Shown here: piece after piece, positions 26,151 through 34,350 of the stretch | Layout: every line of letters starts with the position of its first letter | Numbering within the stretch: the stretch's first letter is position 1 | NCBI RefSeq assembly: GCF_026184235.1 | Contig: NZ_CP110806.1 | Coordinates: 2,914,001 to 2,978,000 of the forward strand | DNA length: 64,000 nucleotides | Reading direction: 5' to 3' | DNA from: Cellulomonas sp. S1-8 | GTDB taxonomy: Bacteria; Actinomycetota; Actinomycetes; Actinomycetales; Cellulomonadaceae | Notes under the pieces: model-generated | Told to the model about the DNA's origin: nothing | Databases searched by the model: none | The model's input: the letters and a program-made list of their open reading frames with translations, nothing else | Position numbers and translations under genes: made by a program

Positions 26151-27575
26151 ATGGATCCGGGCACCACGACCCGACGCAGCACCGCCGCTACGGGGCAGTC
26201 GACCTGGGGCGAGCCGCCGCCTGGCGTCCGCCAGCACCCGATGGAGCAGGACCGGCTGGACTCGCTGCGGTCCTACGGCGTGCTCGACAGCCCTTCCGAC
26301 GACGCCTACGACGCGGTCGTCGCCCTGGCGGCACACGTGTGCGGCACCCCGATGGCCGCCGTGACGCTGATCGACGCCGACCGGCAGTGGTTCAAGTCCA
26401 GCCTCGGCCTGGCGGTCACCGAGACACCCCGTGACCAGTCCTTCTGCTCCCACGTCGTCGCCGACGACGCGGTCCTGCTCGTGCCGGACGCACGCGCGGA
26501 CGCCCGCTTCAGCAGCAACCCGAACGTCACGAGCCACCCGCGTATCCGCAGCTACCTCGGGGTCCCCCTGGTCGGGCGGGACGGCCTCCCGCTCGGGGCC
26601 CTGGCGGTGCTGGACCGACGGGTCCGACGCTTCGGCGCGCGCCAGGTCGCCATCCTGCGGGCCCTCGGCACCCAGGTGGTCGCCCTGCTGGAGCAGGACC
26701 GGCGCGACCGGACCGGCGGCTCGCTCCAGCCCCACGTCCTGCAGGAGTCCCGCGACCCGGGCCGGCTCCGCCGGGCCCTGGAGGACGGCGAGCTCGTGCC
26801 GTCGTACCAGCCCGTCGTCGACATGCTCTCCGGCCGCCCTCACCACGTGGAGGCGCTCCTGCGCTGGCAGCACCCCGCGCTGGGCACGTTGCTGCCGCTG
26901 TCGTTCATGCCCGCTCTGGAGAGCACATCACTCGTCATCCCGGTCGGCCGGTCGGTGCTGGACGCCGCGTGCGCGCAGCTGGCAGCACTCGACCGGGTCG
27001 GTCTCACGCTGCCCGGGGGCGTCGCCGTCAACGTCTCCGGCGGTCACCTCGCACGGCCCGGGCTGGCCCGGGACGTCCTCGTCGCCCTGGAACGCCATGA
27101 CGTCGTCGGCTCCCGGCTCTGCCTCGAGCTCACCGAGAGCACCGACCTGCCCGACCACGACGTGGCGTGCCGCGAGCTCGACGCGGTGGCCGCGCTCGGC
27201 GTCCACGTCGTCGTCGACGACTTCGGGGTGGGGTGGAGCAACCTGTCGCGGGTGCTCGAGCTCCCGGTCGACGGACTGAAGATCGACCGGGGCATCGCGG
27301 CAGCGGTGCTCGTCGACCCCCGTGCCGCCGCCGTGGTCACCGCGACCGTCGGCCTGGCGCACGCGCTCAGCCTGACCGTCACGGCGGAGGGCGTCGAGCA
27401 CGCCGACGTCCGCGACCACCTCCGCGACGCCGGCTGCGACCTGGCCCAGGGCTGGCTGTACGGGCCCGCCGTGCCCCCGCTCGACCTCCCCGACCTGCTG
27501 CGCCGGCTCGGCGGCCCCCCCACGGCGCCCCGCGCGCGCAGCACGCCGGACGTCGACCTGGGTGCCCGCTCGTGA
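26151..27575 (+). CDS. GAF-EAL protein, predicted c-di-GMP phosphodiesterase
   Basis: A 474-residue protein. Residues about 35-180 are a GAF domain (FCSHVVADDAVLLVPDARADARF; YLGVPLVGRDGLPLGALAVLD). Residues about 215-460 are an EAL domain with the residues needed for catalysis: VEALLRWQHP (EAL), VNVSGGH (Asn), LELTES (Glu), VVVDDFGVGWSNL (DDFG), LKIDR (Lys), AEGVEH (Glu) and LAQGWLYG (Gln). It should cleave c-di-GMP. ATG 26151 has GGAG upstream; upstream GTG starts are possible. Its stop overlaps the next gene. Confidence 0.9.
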   Translation: MDPGTTTRRSTAATGQSTWGEPPPGVRQHPMEQDRLDSLRSYGVLDSPSDDAYDAVVALAAHVCGTPMAAVTLIDADRQWFKSSLGLAVTETPRDQSFCSHVVADDAVLLVPDARADARFSSNPNVTSHPRIRSYLGVPLVGRDGLPLGALAVLDRRVRRFGARQVAILRALGTQVVALLEQDRRDRTGGSLQPHVLQESRDPGRLRRALEDGELVPSYQPVVDMLSGRPHHVEALLRWQHPALGTLLPLSFMPALESTSLVIPVGRSVLDAACAQLAALDRVGLTLPGGVAVNVSGGHLARPGLARDVLVALERHDVVGSRLCLELTESTDLPDHDVACRELDAVAALGVHVVVDDFGVGWSNLSRVLELPVDGLKIDRGIAAAVLVDPRAAAVVTATVGLAHALSLTVTAEGVEHADVRDHLRDAGCDLAQGWLYGPAVPPLDLPDLLRRLGGPPTAPRARSTPDVDLGARS

Positions 27576-28525
27576 CCGCGGGCTCCGCGGAGGCGCCGTT
27601 CCAGCACGAGCTCGTGCTGCACGACGGGACGGCGGCCCTGGTCGACCTCCTGCTGCCCTTCATCCGGGACGGCGTCGAGGGCGCCGACCGGATCGTCCTC
27701 GTCGGCGAGCCGGCCTTCGTCGACGAGATGCTGGCGGCGGTACCCGACGTGCCCGGCATCCTCGCGGTGCCCGAGTCCGGGCGGGGCCGGTTCCCCGCGC
27801 GCGCGATGCGCCGGCTCCGGCGCCTCCTGTCGTCGCTCGACGCCACGGGGGTGCGGGTCCGGGTCGTGAACCAGGTGCCGCACATGACACCGGACGAGTG
27901 GCACGAGTGGCGTCGGTACGAGGCCGCCGCCAACCGCGTGCTGGGACCCGACCGGGTGTGGGGCACCTGCGCGTACGACACGGGTCAGCTCGACGACGGC
28001 ATGCAGGAGGACCTCGTCGCGAGCCACCCCCACGTCCTGACCGCGACCGGCCGTCACCCGAGCGAGGCGTTCACCCACCTCGACGACCACATCGGCCGGT
28101 ACCTCGACCTGCCCCCGCACCCCATCGAGGCGACCGCGCCCCAGCTGTCGCTGCCGGACCCCTCGGCTGCCGCGGCGCGTCGGGCCATCCACGAGCTCGG
28201 GGTCTCGATCAGCCTGCCGACGTCCGCCCTGGACGCCTCGGTCCTGGCGGTGAGCGAGACCGTCACGAACAGCCTGCTGCACGGGCGGCCCCCCGTGCGC
28301 CTCAAGGCCTGGACGCGTGACGGCCGGCTCACCGTCGCGGTGAGCGACGGGGGCACCGGGCCTCACCCGCTCGTCGGCCTGCTCCCCGCTCCCCTGGGCG
28401 ACGCGTCCGGGCGGGGGATGTGGATCCTGCACCAGATGCTCGACGACGTCCGTCACCGCATCGACCACGACGGCTACACGGTCCGGTTCAGCGTCTCGCA
28501 CGACGTCGTCGCCACCTCACTCTGA
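27572..28525 (+). CDS. MEDS-domain protein with RsbW-like HATPase
   Basis: A 317-residue protein overlapping the GAF-EAL stop (GTGA). Residues about 1-165 resemble a MEDS (DcmR-type) sensory domain: FQHELVLHDGTAALVDLLLPFIRDGVEGADRIVLV. Residues about 190-317 are a HATPase of the anti-sigma-factor kinase type: SALDASVLAVSETVTNSLLHGRPPVRLKAW (N box), LTVAVSDGGTGPHP (D-x-G) and GRGMWILHQMLDD (G box). Such proteins usually bind and inhibit a sigma factor or anti-anti-sigma factor. No sigma factor gene is adjacent. Confidence 0.87.
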   Translation: MTAGSAEAPFQHELVLHDGTAALVDLLLPFIRDGVEGADRIVLVGEPAFVDEMLAAVPDVPGILAVPESGRGRFPARAMRRLRRLLSSLDATGVRVRVVNQVPHMTPDEWHEWRRYEAAANRVLGPDRVWGTCAYDTGQLDDGMQEDLVASHPHVLTATGRHPSEAFTHLDDHIGRYLDLPPHPIEATAPQLSLPDPSAAAARRAIHELGVSISLPTSALDASVLAVSETVTNSLLHGRPPVRLKAWTRDGRLTVAVSDGGTGPHPLVGLLPAPLGDASGRGMWILHQMLDDVRHRIDHDGYTVRFSVSHDVVATSL

Positions 28526-28576
28526 CCGGACACGCCCGGCACGCGCTGCTCCCGGTCCGATGGCATGGTGTGACGG

Positions 28577-29932
28577 ATGAACACCCTGCAGCGCCTGGGC
28601 ATGCGCTTCTGGTTCATCCCCGCGCTGATGTGCACGGCCGCGTTCGTGCTGGCGCACGGGCTCATCGCCCTGGACCGGTCGCACGCGGGCGCCGTCGCGC
28701 CCGGCTGGACGTCGCTGGTGCTGTACCGCGTCGGCGCGAGCGGCAGCCGGGACATCCTCGGGGCCATCGCGTCGTCCAGCCTGGCCGTCGCGGGCACCAC
28801 CTTCTCGATCACGATGGCCGTCCTCGCCCTGACGTCGTCGAGCTACGGACCGCGGCTCGTCCGCAACTTCATGACCGACCGCGGCAACCAGGTCGTCCTG
28901 GGCGTCTACGTCTCGACGTTCCTCTACAGCCTGCTCGTGCTGCGCTCCATCCGCGTCCTCGGTGACCCCGGCGACCTCGGCGGCGACGTGTTCGTCCCCC
29001 ACCTCGCGGTCAACGCCGCGGTCGTCCTCGCCGTCGGGAACGTCGCGGTCCTCATCTACTTCATCCACCACATCAGCGACTCGATCCAGATCTCCACCCT
29101 CGCCCGCCGTGTGCGCACGGACCTGCTCGACTCGATCGACCGGCTCTACCCGGCCGAGGTCGGCCACGACCCGTCCCACGAGCAGGCCGGTCCGACCGGC
29201 GACGTCCGCGCGGGGACGCTGGACGGACCCGGCGCACCGGTGACGGCCGGGCGCTCCGGGTACCTGCAGTCGGTGCGGGACGGCGCGCTGATGAAGGCCG
29301 CGATCCACGCCGACGTCGTGCTCGACCTCCGGCTCCGGCCCGGCCAGTTCGTGCTCGAGGACACCGTCACCGTCACCGTCCACCCGGCGGGCAGGGCCGA
29401 CGACCGCCTGACCGCGACCATCCGCTCCGCGCTGCAGGTCGCCGACACCCGCAGCCCGCACCAGGACCCGGAGTTCTCGGTGCAGCAGCTGACCGAGATG
29501 GCCGTCCGCGCGCTGTCCCCCGGCACCAACGACCCGTACACGGCCGTCAACGCGCTCGACGACCTGTCCGTCGCCCTGTCCCGGCTGGCGGGACGCACGA
29601 TGCCGTCGGCCGCCCGCGTGGACGACGGCGGGACCGTCCGCGTGGTCGCGCCGCCGGTCGACGTCGACGAGCTCGTCGCCTCGGTGCTCGACAGCATCCG
29701 CTGGTACGCCACCGGGCACCCGTCGGTGATGACGGCGACCCTGACGCTCGTCCGGCGGGTCGGTGCGCACACGCACTCCGCGTCGCTGCGTCGGGTGCTC
29801 GCCCTGCACGTCGACCTGCTGCAGCAGGCGGTCACGTCGGGGACCCAGCAACCTGCGGACAAGAAGCGGTTCGCCGCGCTGGCCGACACGGTCCGCGACG
29901 AGCTGGCCGCGGTGGTGCCGCCGCCCGGGTGA
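28577..29932 (+). CDS. DUF2254 membrane protein
   Basis: A 451-residue protein. About four membrane segments in residues 10-170 (FWFIPALMCTAAFVLAHGLIAL; AIASSSLAVAGTTFSITMAVLALTSS; VVLGVYVSTFLYSLLVL; AAVVLAVGNVAVLIYFIHHI), then a soluble domain to the end with AVRALSPGTNDPYTAVNALDDL, the hallmark of the DUF2254 family. SSSYGPRLVRNFMTDRGNQVVLG is another family block. Function unknown. No good ribosome binding site is seen before the ATG. It stands between the sensory cluster and a lipoprotein gene. Confidence 0.88.
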   Translation: MNTLQRLGMRFWFIPALMCTAAFVLAHGLIALDRSHAGAVAPGWTSLVLYRVGASGSRDILGAIASSSLAVAGTTFSITMAVLALTSSSYGPRLVRNFMTDRGNQVVLGVYVSTFLYSLLVLRSIRVLGDPGDLGGDVFVPHLAVNAAVVLAVGNVAVLIYFIHHISDSIQISTLARRVRTDLLDSIDRLYPAEVGHDPSHEQAGPTGDVRAGTLDGPGAPVTAGRSGYLQSVRDGALMKAAIHADVVLDLRLRPGQFVLEDTVTVTVHPAGRADDRLTATIRSALQVADTRSPHQDPEFSVQQLTEMAVRALSPGTNDPYTAVNALDDLSVALSRLAGRTMPSAARVDDGGTVRVVAPPVDVDELVASVLDSIRWYATGHPSVMTATLTLVRRVGAHTHSASLRRVLALHVDLLQQAVTSGTQQPADKKRFAALADTVRDELAAVVPPPG

Positions 29933-30003
29933 ATGCGGGGGAAGCGCCCGCGCCGGGACGCCGTGCTCCCTACCGTGTCCCCTGCCGACACCCGGAGGTG
30001 ACC

Positions 30004-30441
30004 ATGCGCGCACCGGCAGCCCGCCGTGCCGTCGCCGCTCTCGCGCTGACCCTGGCCGTGGCCGGGTGCGGGATGCCCGAGAGCAGCGAGGAGCTGACCT
30101 TCGAGGAGCACTGCGCGGACGCGCACGAGGTCGTCGAGCTGACCGCGACCCTCGAGGGCGACGACGTCGTCCTGGCGTGGGCCGAGTGGCGCGGCGTCAT
30201 GTTCACCGAGGAGTACTGGGTGGCCGAACGGGAGATCGGCGCGCAGGACTGGCGGTTCATCGACGAGTTCGCGCTGGAGCCCGAGGACGAGCGCCGTCAC
30301 GTCCTGGCCGGGGCAGCGTCGCAGGGCCCTCGCCAGTACACCCTCGACCAGGACACCGGCTGCGTGACCGAGGCGGCACAGGTGTGCACGGCCGACACCG
30401 AGTGCCTCGTGGTGAGCGTCCCTCCGGCCACCGAGCCCTGA
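30004..30441 (+). CDS. Small lipoprotein
   Basis: A 145-residue protein whose N-terminus is a lipoprotein signal: basic start, hydrophobic core ALALTLAVAGC, lipidated Cys at residue 22. The mature part is acidic with four further Cys, three of them near the end (DTGCVTEAAQVCTADTECL), probably two disulfides. EEHCADAHEVVELTATLEGDDVVLAWAEW could be a fibronectin-like beta segment. GGAGGTGA precedes the ATG by two bases. No family recognised. Confidence 0.75.
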   Translation: MRAPAARRAVAALALTLAVAGCGMPESSEELTFEEHCADAHEVVELTATLEGDDVVLAWAEWRGVMFTEEYWVAEREIGAQDWRFIDEFALEPEDERRHVLAGAASQGPRQYTLDQDTGCVTEAAQVCTADTECLVVSVPPATEP

Positions 30442-30477
30442 CGCACCGCGCCGCGCGGCACGGCGGGTGCGCAGGAG

Positions 30478-30539
30478 GTCCGGGCCCGCGGGCCCGGACG
30501 CCGCTGGTGCCACGGCGCCCGCTGCGGCACGGTGGCACC
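30478..30539. terminator. 22-nt palindrome and second hairpin after the lipoprotein gene
   Basis: Bases 30478-30499 form one perfect GC-rich palindrome (GTCCGGGCCCG and its complement), followed by 30506-30513/30532-30539 (GGTGCCAC/GTGGCACC). They fill most of the 126-base gap before the NTF2-like gene. Terminator of the lipoprotein gene is the likely role. Confidence 0.5.
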
Positions 30540-30567
30540 TCATCCAGCCGATCGACCGGGAGCGCCC

Positions 30568-30912
30568 ATGCCGACCACCGTCACCGACCCCACCGTCGCG
30601 GCCTTCGTCGCCGCCACGAACGCCGCGGACGCCCCGGCGCTCGAGGCCCTCTTCGCCGAGGACGCCGTCGTGACGGACAACGGCGTGGAGTTCACCGACC
30701 CCCGCGCGATCGCGGCGTGGATCGCCCACGACGTGGTGGGCTCGCGCATCACCTTCGATCCCGTCACGTGCACGGACGGCGCCACCCCCGTCCTGGTCAC
30801 GGACGCCGACGGCGACTTCCCGGGTGGTGTCCGTGGTCCCATCCGCTTCGAGCTGCGCTTCGCCCCGCGCGGCGGCCGCATCGCCCGGCTGGACATCCGG
30901 CCGCTGCGCTGA
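30568..30912 (+). CDS. NTF2-like (SnoaL-type) protein
   Basis: A 114-residue single-domain protein. TDPTVAAFVAATNAADAPALEALFAEDAVVTDNGVEFTDPRAIAAWI is the typical start of the SnoaL/NTF2-like cone fold, and the rest alternates beta strands (ITFDPVTCTDGATPVLVTDADGDFPG; IRFELRFAP). Such proteins bind small ligands or act as isomerases; the substrate cannot be told from sequence. GGGAG precedes the ATG. It stands alone between two hairpins and the permease operon. Confidence 0.8.
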   Translation: MPTTVTDPTVAAFVAATNAADAPALEALFAEDAVVTDNGVEFTDPRAIAAWIAHDVVGSRITFDPVTCTDGATPVLVTDADGDFPGGVRGPIRFELRFAPRGGRIARLDIRPLR

Positions 30913-31018
30913 CGCGACGCCGTCACCGGAGCCGCGTGGGCGCGTACCGTACCGGTGGATCGTCGCGACGGAGCCGCGACCCGGTGCGCGCGACGTCGCC
31001 GCAGGGAGGACGTGCCGG

Positions 31019-31063
31019 ATGACGCACACCCTCGCGCCGCCCGGCCGGCGAGCCGCCGGGTGA
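31019..31063 (+). CDS. Possible 14-residue leader peptide before the FtsX-type operon
   Basis: ATG 31019 opens MTHTLAPPGRRAAG, ending at TGA 31061-31063, which overlaps the GTG start at 31060. GGGAGG (31004-31009) is well spaced for this ATG. It may couple translation to the permease. The alternative is that the permease starts at GTG 31012 in its own frame and this peptide is chance. Confidence 0.35.
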   Translation: MTHTLAPPGRRAAG

Positions 31064-34000
31064 CCGGTCCCCTGCCCTTCCTCCTGCGTCGCACCGTCAC
31101 GCAGGCGGCCCTGCTGGCTGCCGTGCTCGCCGTCGTCGTGGCGGGCACCGTCCTGCTCGGGACCTGCGCCCTGCTCCTGACGACCGGCCAGGAGCAGGCC
31201 CTCGACGTGGCGCTGCAGCGCGCCGACCCCCGGGACGTGGCGGTCGAGGTGACCCTGCGGCTGAACGGCGCCGAGCCCCGCGGCGTGGTCACCGACGCGA
31301 CGGGCGTGCTCACCGACGCCCTCGAGCCGGTCGACCCGGCCCTGTCCACGTGGCTGACCTCGGCGGTCCGACCGCTCGTCGTCGAGGCAGCGACAGGCAC
31401 GCACGGCTACGTGGTCTCGGCCGACGACCTCACCGAGCACGCCGACCTGGTCACGGGCCGCTGGCCCGGCTCCACGTCGGCGGGTCCGCTCGAGGTCGCC
31501 GTGCCCGTCACCGTCGCGCGCCGCCTCGACCTCGCCCCGGGCAGCGCGCTCGTGCTGGACGAGCTCCGCGACGGGCGGACCCGCGAGCCCGTCCCGGGGT
31601 CGGCCGCGGTGCCGCTGGTCGTCGTCGGCACGTTCTCGCCGACCGGTGACGACGCCGGGTCCTGGGACCGCGACCTCCTGCGCGGGGCGGGGTCCGACCC
31701 GACGTGGGAGCTGACGACGAGAGCGCAGACCCCGGTCACGGCCTACGGTCCGTTCGTCGCCGCACCGCAGGCCCTGCCGGGCTCCGCCGTCGAGGTGGAC
31801 CGCGTCTCCCTGGTCGCGCGGCCGGACCTGGCGGGCAGGAGCGCCGCCGACCGCGCCGCCGTCGGGCGGGCCGTCGAGGACCTCGCGGGGGACGTCCGGC
31901 GCGTCGTCGGCGACCCTGCCTCCCAGGTCCGGGTGCGGACGGAGCTGGGGCGGACCCTGGCCGCCGCCGAGACCCAGGGCCGGGTCACGGGGTCGGCCGT
32001 CCTGGTGGTGGCGCTGCTCGGTGCGGCGCTCGCTGCTGCAGCGCTCGCTCTCGCGGGCCGCCTCGTGACCGTGCGGCGTGAGACCGAGATGCGTCTGCTC
32101 ACCGCGCGCGGGGCCTCCCGGTCCCAGCTCGTCGGGCAGGCGGCAGCGGAGAGCCTCGTGCTCGCGCTCGTCGCGACCGTCATCGCCGTCCCGCTCGCGA
32201 GCGCGCTGTTCCGGGCGCTCAGCCGCCTGCCGTCGATGGCCGACGCCGGGCTGACCAGCAGCGCCGGCGTCACCCCTGCGCTCGTCGTCACGGTGCTCGT
32301 CGGCGCCCTCGCGCTCGCCGGCGTCCTGGTCGCACCGTCCGTGCGCGCACCGGACAGCGGGCCGCAGACGCGCCGGAGCGTGCGCGGGCGGGTCGCGCGC
32401 AGCAGCGTCGACCTCCTGCTCGTCGCGCTGGCGGTCGTCGGCTATCTCCAGCTGCGCGGCCGGCCCTTCGCCGCGGGCGGTGGCGCCGACCCCGTCCTCG
32501 TCGCCGCACCCGTGCTCTGCCTGGTGGCGGGGGCGGCGGTCGCGCTGCGGGTGGTGCCGTGGGTGGCGCGACGGGCGGACGGCTGGGCAGGACGGTCCCG
32601 TCGACTCGTCCTCCCGCTGGCGTCCTGGGAGGTCGCGCGCCGCGGCCACTCGACGGGCGCCGCGCTCCTGCTGGTCCTCGCGGCGGCCGCCGCCACCTTC
32701 GCGACGTCGCTCGGCGCGACGTGGTCGACCTCGGCGCAGGACCAGGCCGACACCCAGGTCGGCACCGACATCACGGTGGGGCTCACCGCCGCGCCGCCGC
32801 TCGCCCAGGCGCGCGCCCTGACCGCGCTCACCGGGGCCGAGGTGGTCCCGGTGACCGACCGGGAGGTCACGCTGGGACCCGTCGCGGCCACGGGGTCCGC
32901 GACGGACCCGACGCGGCTCGTCGCGCTGGACACCACGCGCGAGGCGCAGCTGCTCCGCGGGCGGCTGCCCGCCGGCGCCACCTGGTCCGGCCTCACGTCG
33001 GGGCTGGCCCCGGCCGGTCCGGTCAGCGGCATCGCGCTCGCCGACGGCGCCCAGGGCATCGACCTCACGGTCTCGGGCGTCGTCGAGGACGCCCGCGGTC
33101 GCCCGATGCCCCACCTGACGGTCGTGCCGACGGTGGTCGTGGAGACGGCCGGCGGGGCGCGTCAGTCGCTCGAGGGCTGGTCGGTCCCGCTCGACGGGAC
33201 GCCGCACGACCTGACGCTGCCGCTGCCGACCGTCGCGGACGCCGACGCGGCGGGCCAGGTGCAGGTCGTCGCCGTGGACCTCCGGGTCGGCATCGGGCAG
33301 GAGGCCGACGTCCTCGGGCTGCCCACCGAGTCCCGGCCCCTGGAGGTCACCGCGACCGTGGCCGCGAGCGGCTCGGACGACCCCGTCGCTGCGCCCGACG
33401 ACGGGTGGTCGGCGACGATCGCCGCCGACAGCGTCGACCGCCTGCGGACGCCCCGTGACGTCACCCTCCGCCAGGCCGGCTCCGGCGTGTCGATCACGGG
33501 CGGGGCCGGGATCCTCGTCGCCGCCCTGCTCAGCGGCGACGCCGACCTCGTGCTGGCCGGCTTCCCGCCACCCGGGGACCTGCCCGTGCTCGTCAGCAGC
33601 GCGCTGGCCGCCGGCATCGCCGCCGCCCCGGGCGACGCGCTGAGCCTGCGAGTCGGCACGACGACCCTCGTCGCCCGCGTCGCCGGCATCGCCCCGGACC
33701 AGGCGGCGATCCCCCGCGGGGCGAGCATCCTCGCCGATCACGACGCCCTGTCCCGTGCGGTGCTCGCCCACGGCTCGTCGCCCGACGTGGTCGACGCCTG
33801 GTGGCTCGTCGGCGTCGGCGACCCGCCGACGACCGCGGCGCAGATCACCGCTGCGGGCCTCGGCGAGCCCGTCACGCGTGCGGGGCTCGCCGAGCACCTG
33901 CGGGACGACCCCTTGCGGATCGGGGTCCAGGTGGCCCTGTGGCTGCTGGTCGCCGCGGCCGTCGTGCTCGCGGTCGCCGGGACCCTCGTGCAGACGACCG

Positions 34001-34350
34001 CCACGCTCGAGGCCCGTGCCGTCGACGTCGCGCGGCTGCAGGGCATGGGGGTCCCGCGGCGATCCGTCGTCGCGGCGCTCCTGGTCGAGCACACGGTCGT
34101 GGGTCTGGTGGTGGCGGCCGCGGGCGGCGTCGTCGGCGCGGTCGCCGCCCTGACCGTCGGGCCCCTGCTCGTCGTCGCGCCGTCGGGCCGGGCACCCGTG
34201 CCCGCCCCCGTCGCGGTCTGGTCGTGGCCGACGCAGTCGCTGCTGCTCGCCGTCCTGCTCGTGGCGTGCGCCGGCGTCGTCGCGCCCGTGGCCACGCGCC
34301 TCGTGCGCCGCTCCACCGTGACCCACCTGCGGATGGAGGGCGGCGGGTGA
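31060..34350 (+). CDS. FtsX-type ABC permease, first of an adjacent pair
   Basis: A 1096-residue membrane protein: one segment at the N-terminus (AALLAAVLAVVVAGTVLLGTCALLL), a large outside domain, three segments around residues 310-430 with the FtsX/MacB stretch ETEMRLLTARGASRSQLVGQAAAESLVLALVATVIAVPLASALF, further segments, a second outside domain, and a final FtsX unit (ARAVDVARLQGMGVPRRSVVAALLVEHTVVGLVVAAAGG). Permeases of this class work with a LolD/MacB-type ATPase, but none lies next to it. The start is GTG 31060 or GTG 31012. Overlaps the next gene by four bases. Confidence 0.85.
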   Translation: MTGPLPFLLRRTVTQAALLAAVLAVVVAGTVLLGTCALLLTTGQEQALDVALQRADPRDVAVEVTLRLNGAEPRGVVTDATGVLTDALEPVDPALSTWLTSAVRPLVVEAATGTHGYVVSADDLTEHADLVTGRWPGSTSAGPLEVAVPVTVARRLDLAPGSALVLDELRDGRTREPVPGSAAVPLVVVGTFSPTGDDAGSWDRDLLRGAGSDPTWELTTRAQTPVTAYGPFVAAPQALPGSAVEVDRVSLVARPDLAGRSAADRAAVGRAVEDLAGDVRRVVGDPASQVRVRTELGRTLAAAETQGRVTGSAVLVVALLGAALAAAALALAGRLVTVRRETEMRLLTARGASRSQLVGQAAAESLVLALVATVIAVPLASALFRALSRLPSMADAGLTSSAGVTPALVVTVLVGALALAGVLVAPSVRAPDSGPQTRRSVRGRVARSSVDLLLVALAVVGYLQLRGRPFAAGGGADPVLVAAPVLCLVAGAAVALRVVPWVARRADGWAGRSRRLVLPLASWEVARRGHSTGAALLLVLAAAAATFATSLGATWSTSAQDQADTQVGTDITVGLTAAPPLAQARALTALTGAEVVPVTDREVTLGPVAATGSATDPTRLVALDTTREAQLLRGRLPAGATWSGLTSGLAPAGPVSGIALADGAQGIDLTVSGVVEDARGRPMPHLTVVPTVVVETAGGARQSLEGWSVPLDGTPHDLTLPLPTVADADAAGQVQVVAVDLRVGIGQEADVLGLPTESRPLEVTATVAASGSDDPVAAPDDGWSATIAADSVDRLRTPRDVTLRQAGSGVSITGGAGILVAALLSGDADLVLAGFPPPGDLPVLVSSALAAGIAAAPGDALSLRVGTTTLVARVAGIAPDQAAIPRGASILADHDALSRAVLAHGSSPDVVDAWWLVGVGDPPTTAAQITAAGLGEPVTRAGLAEHLRDDPLRIGVQVALWLLVAAAVVLAVAGTLVQTTATLEARAVDVARLQGMGVPRRSVVAALLVEHTVVGLVVAAAGGVVGAVAALTVGPLLVVAPSGRAPVPAPVAVWSWPTQSLLLAVLLVACAGVVAPVATRLVRRSTVTHLRMEGGG

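Noticed and set aside
29146..34326. 1726-codon open frame on the minus strand
   Set aside because: It spans four real genes and their gaps on the other strand, with low-complexity Arg/Gly/Asp composition. Antisense shadow.
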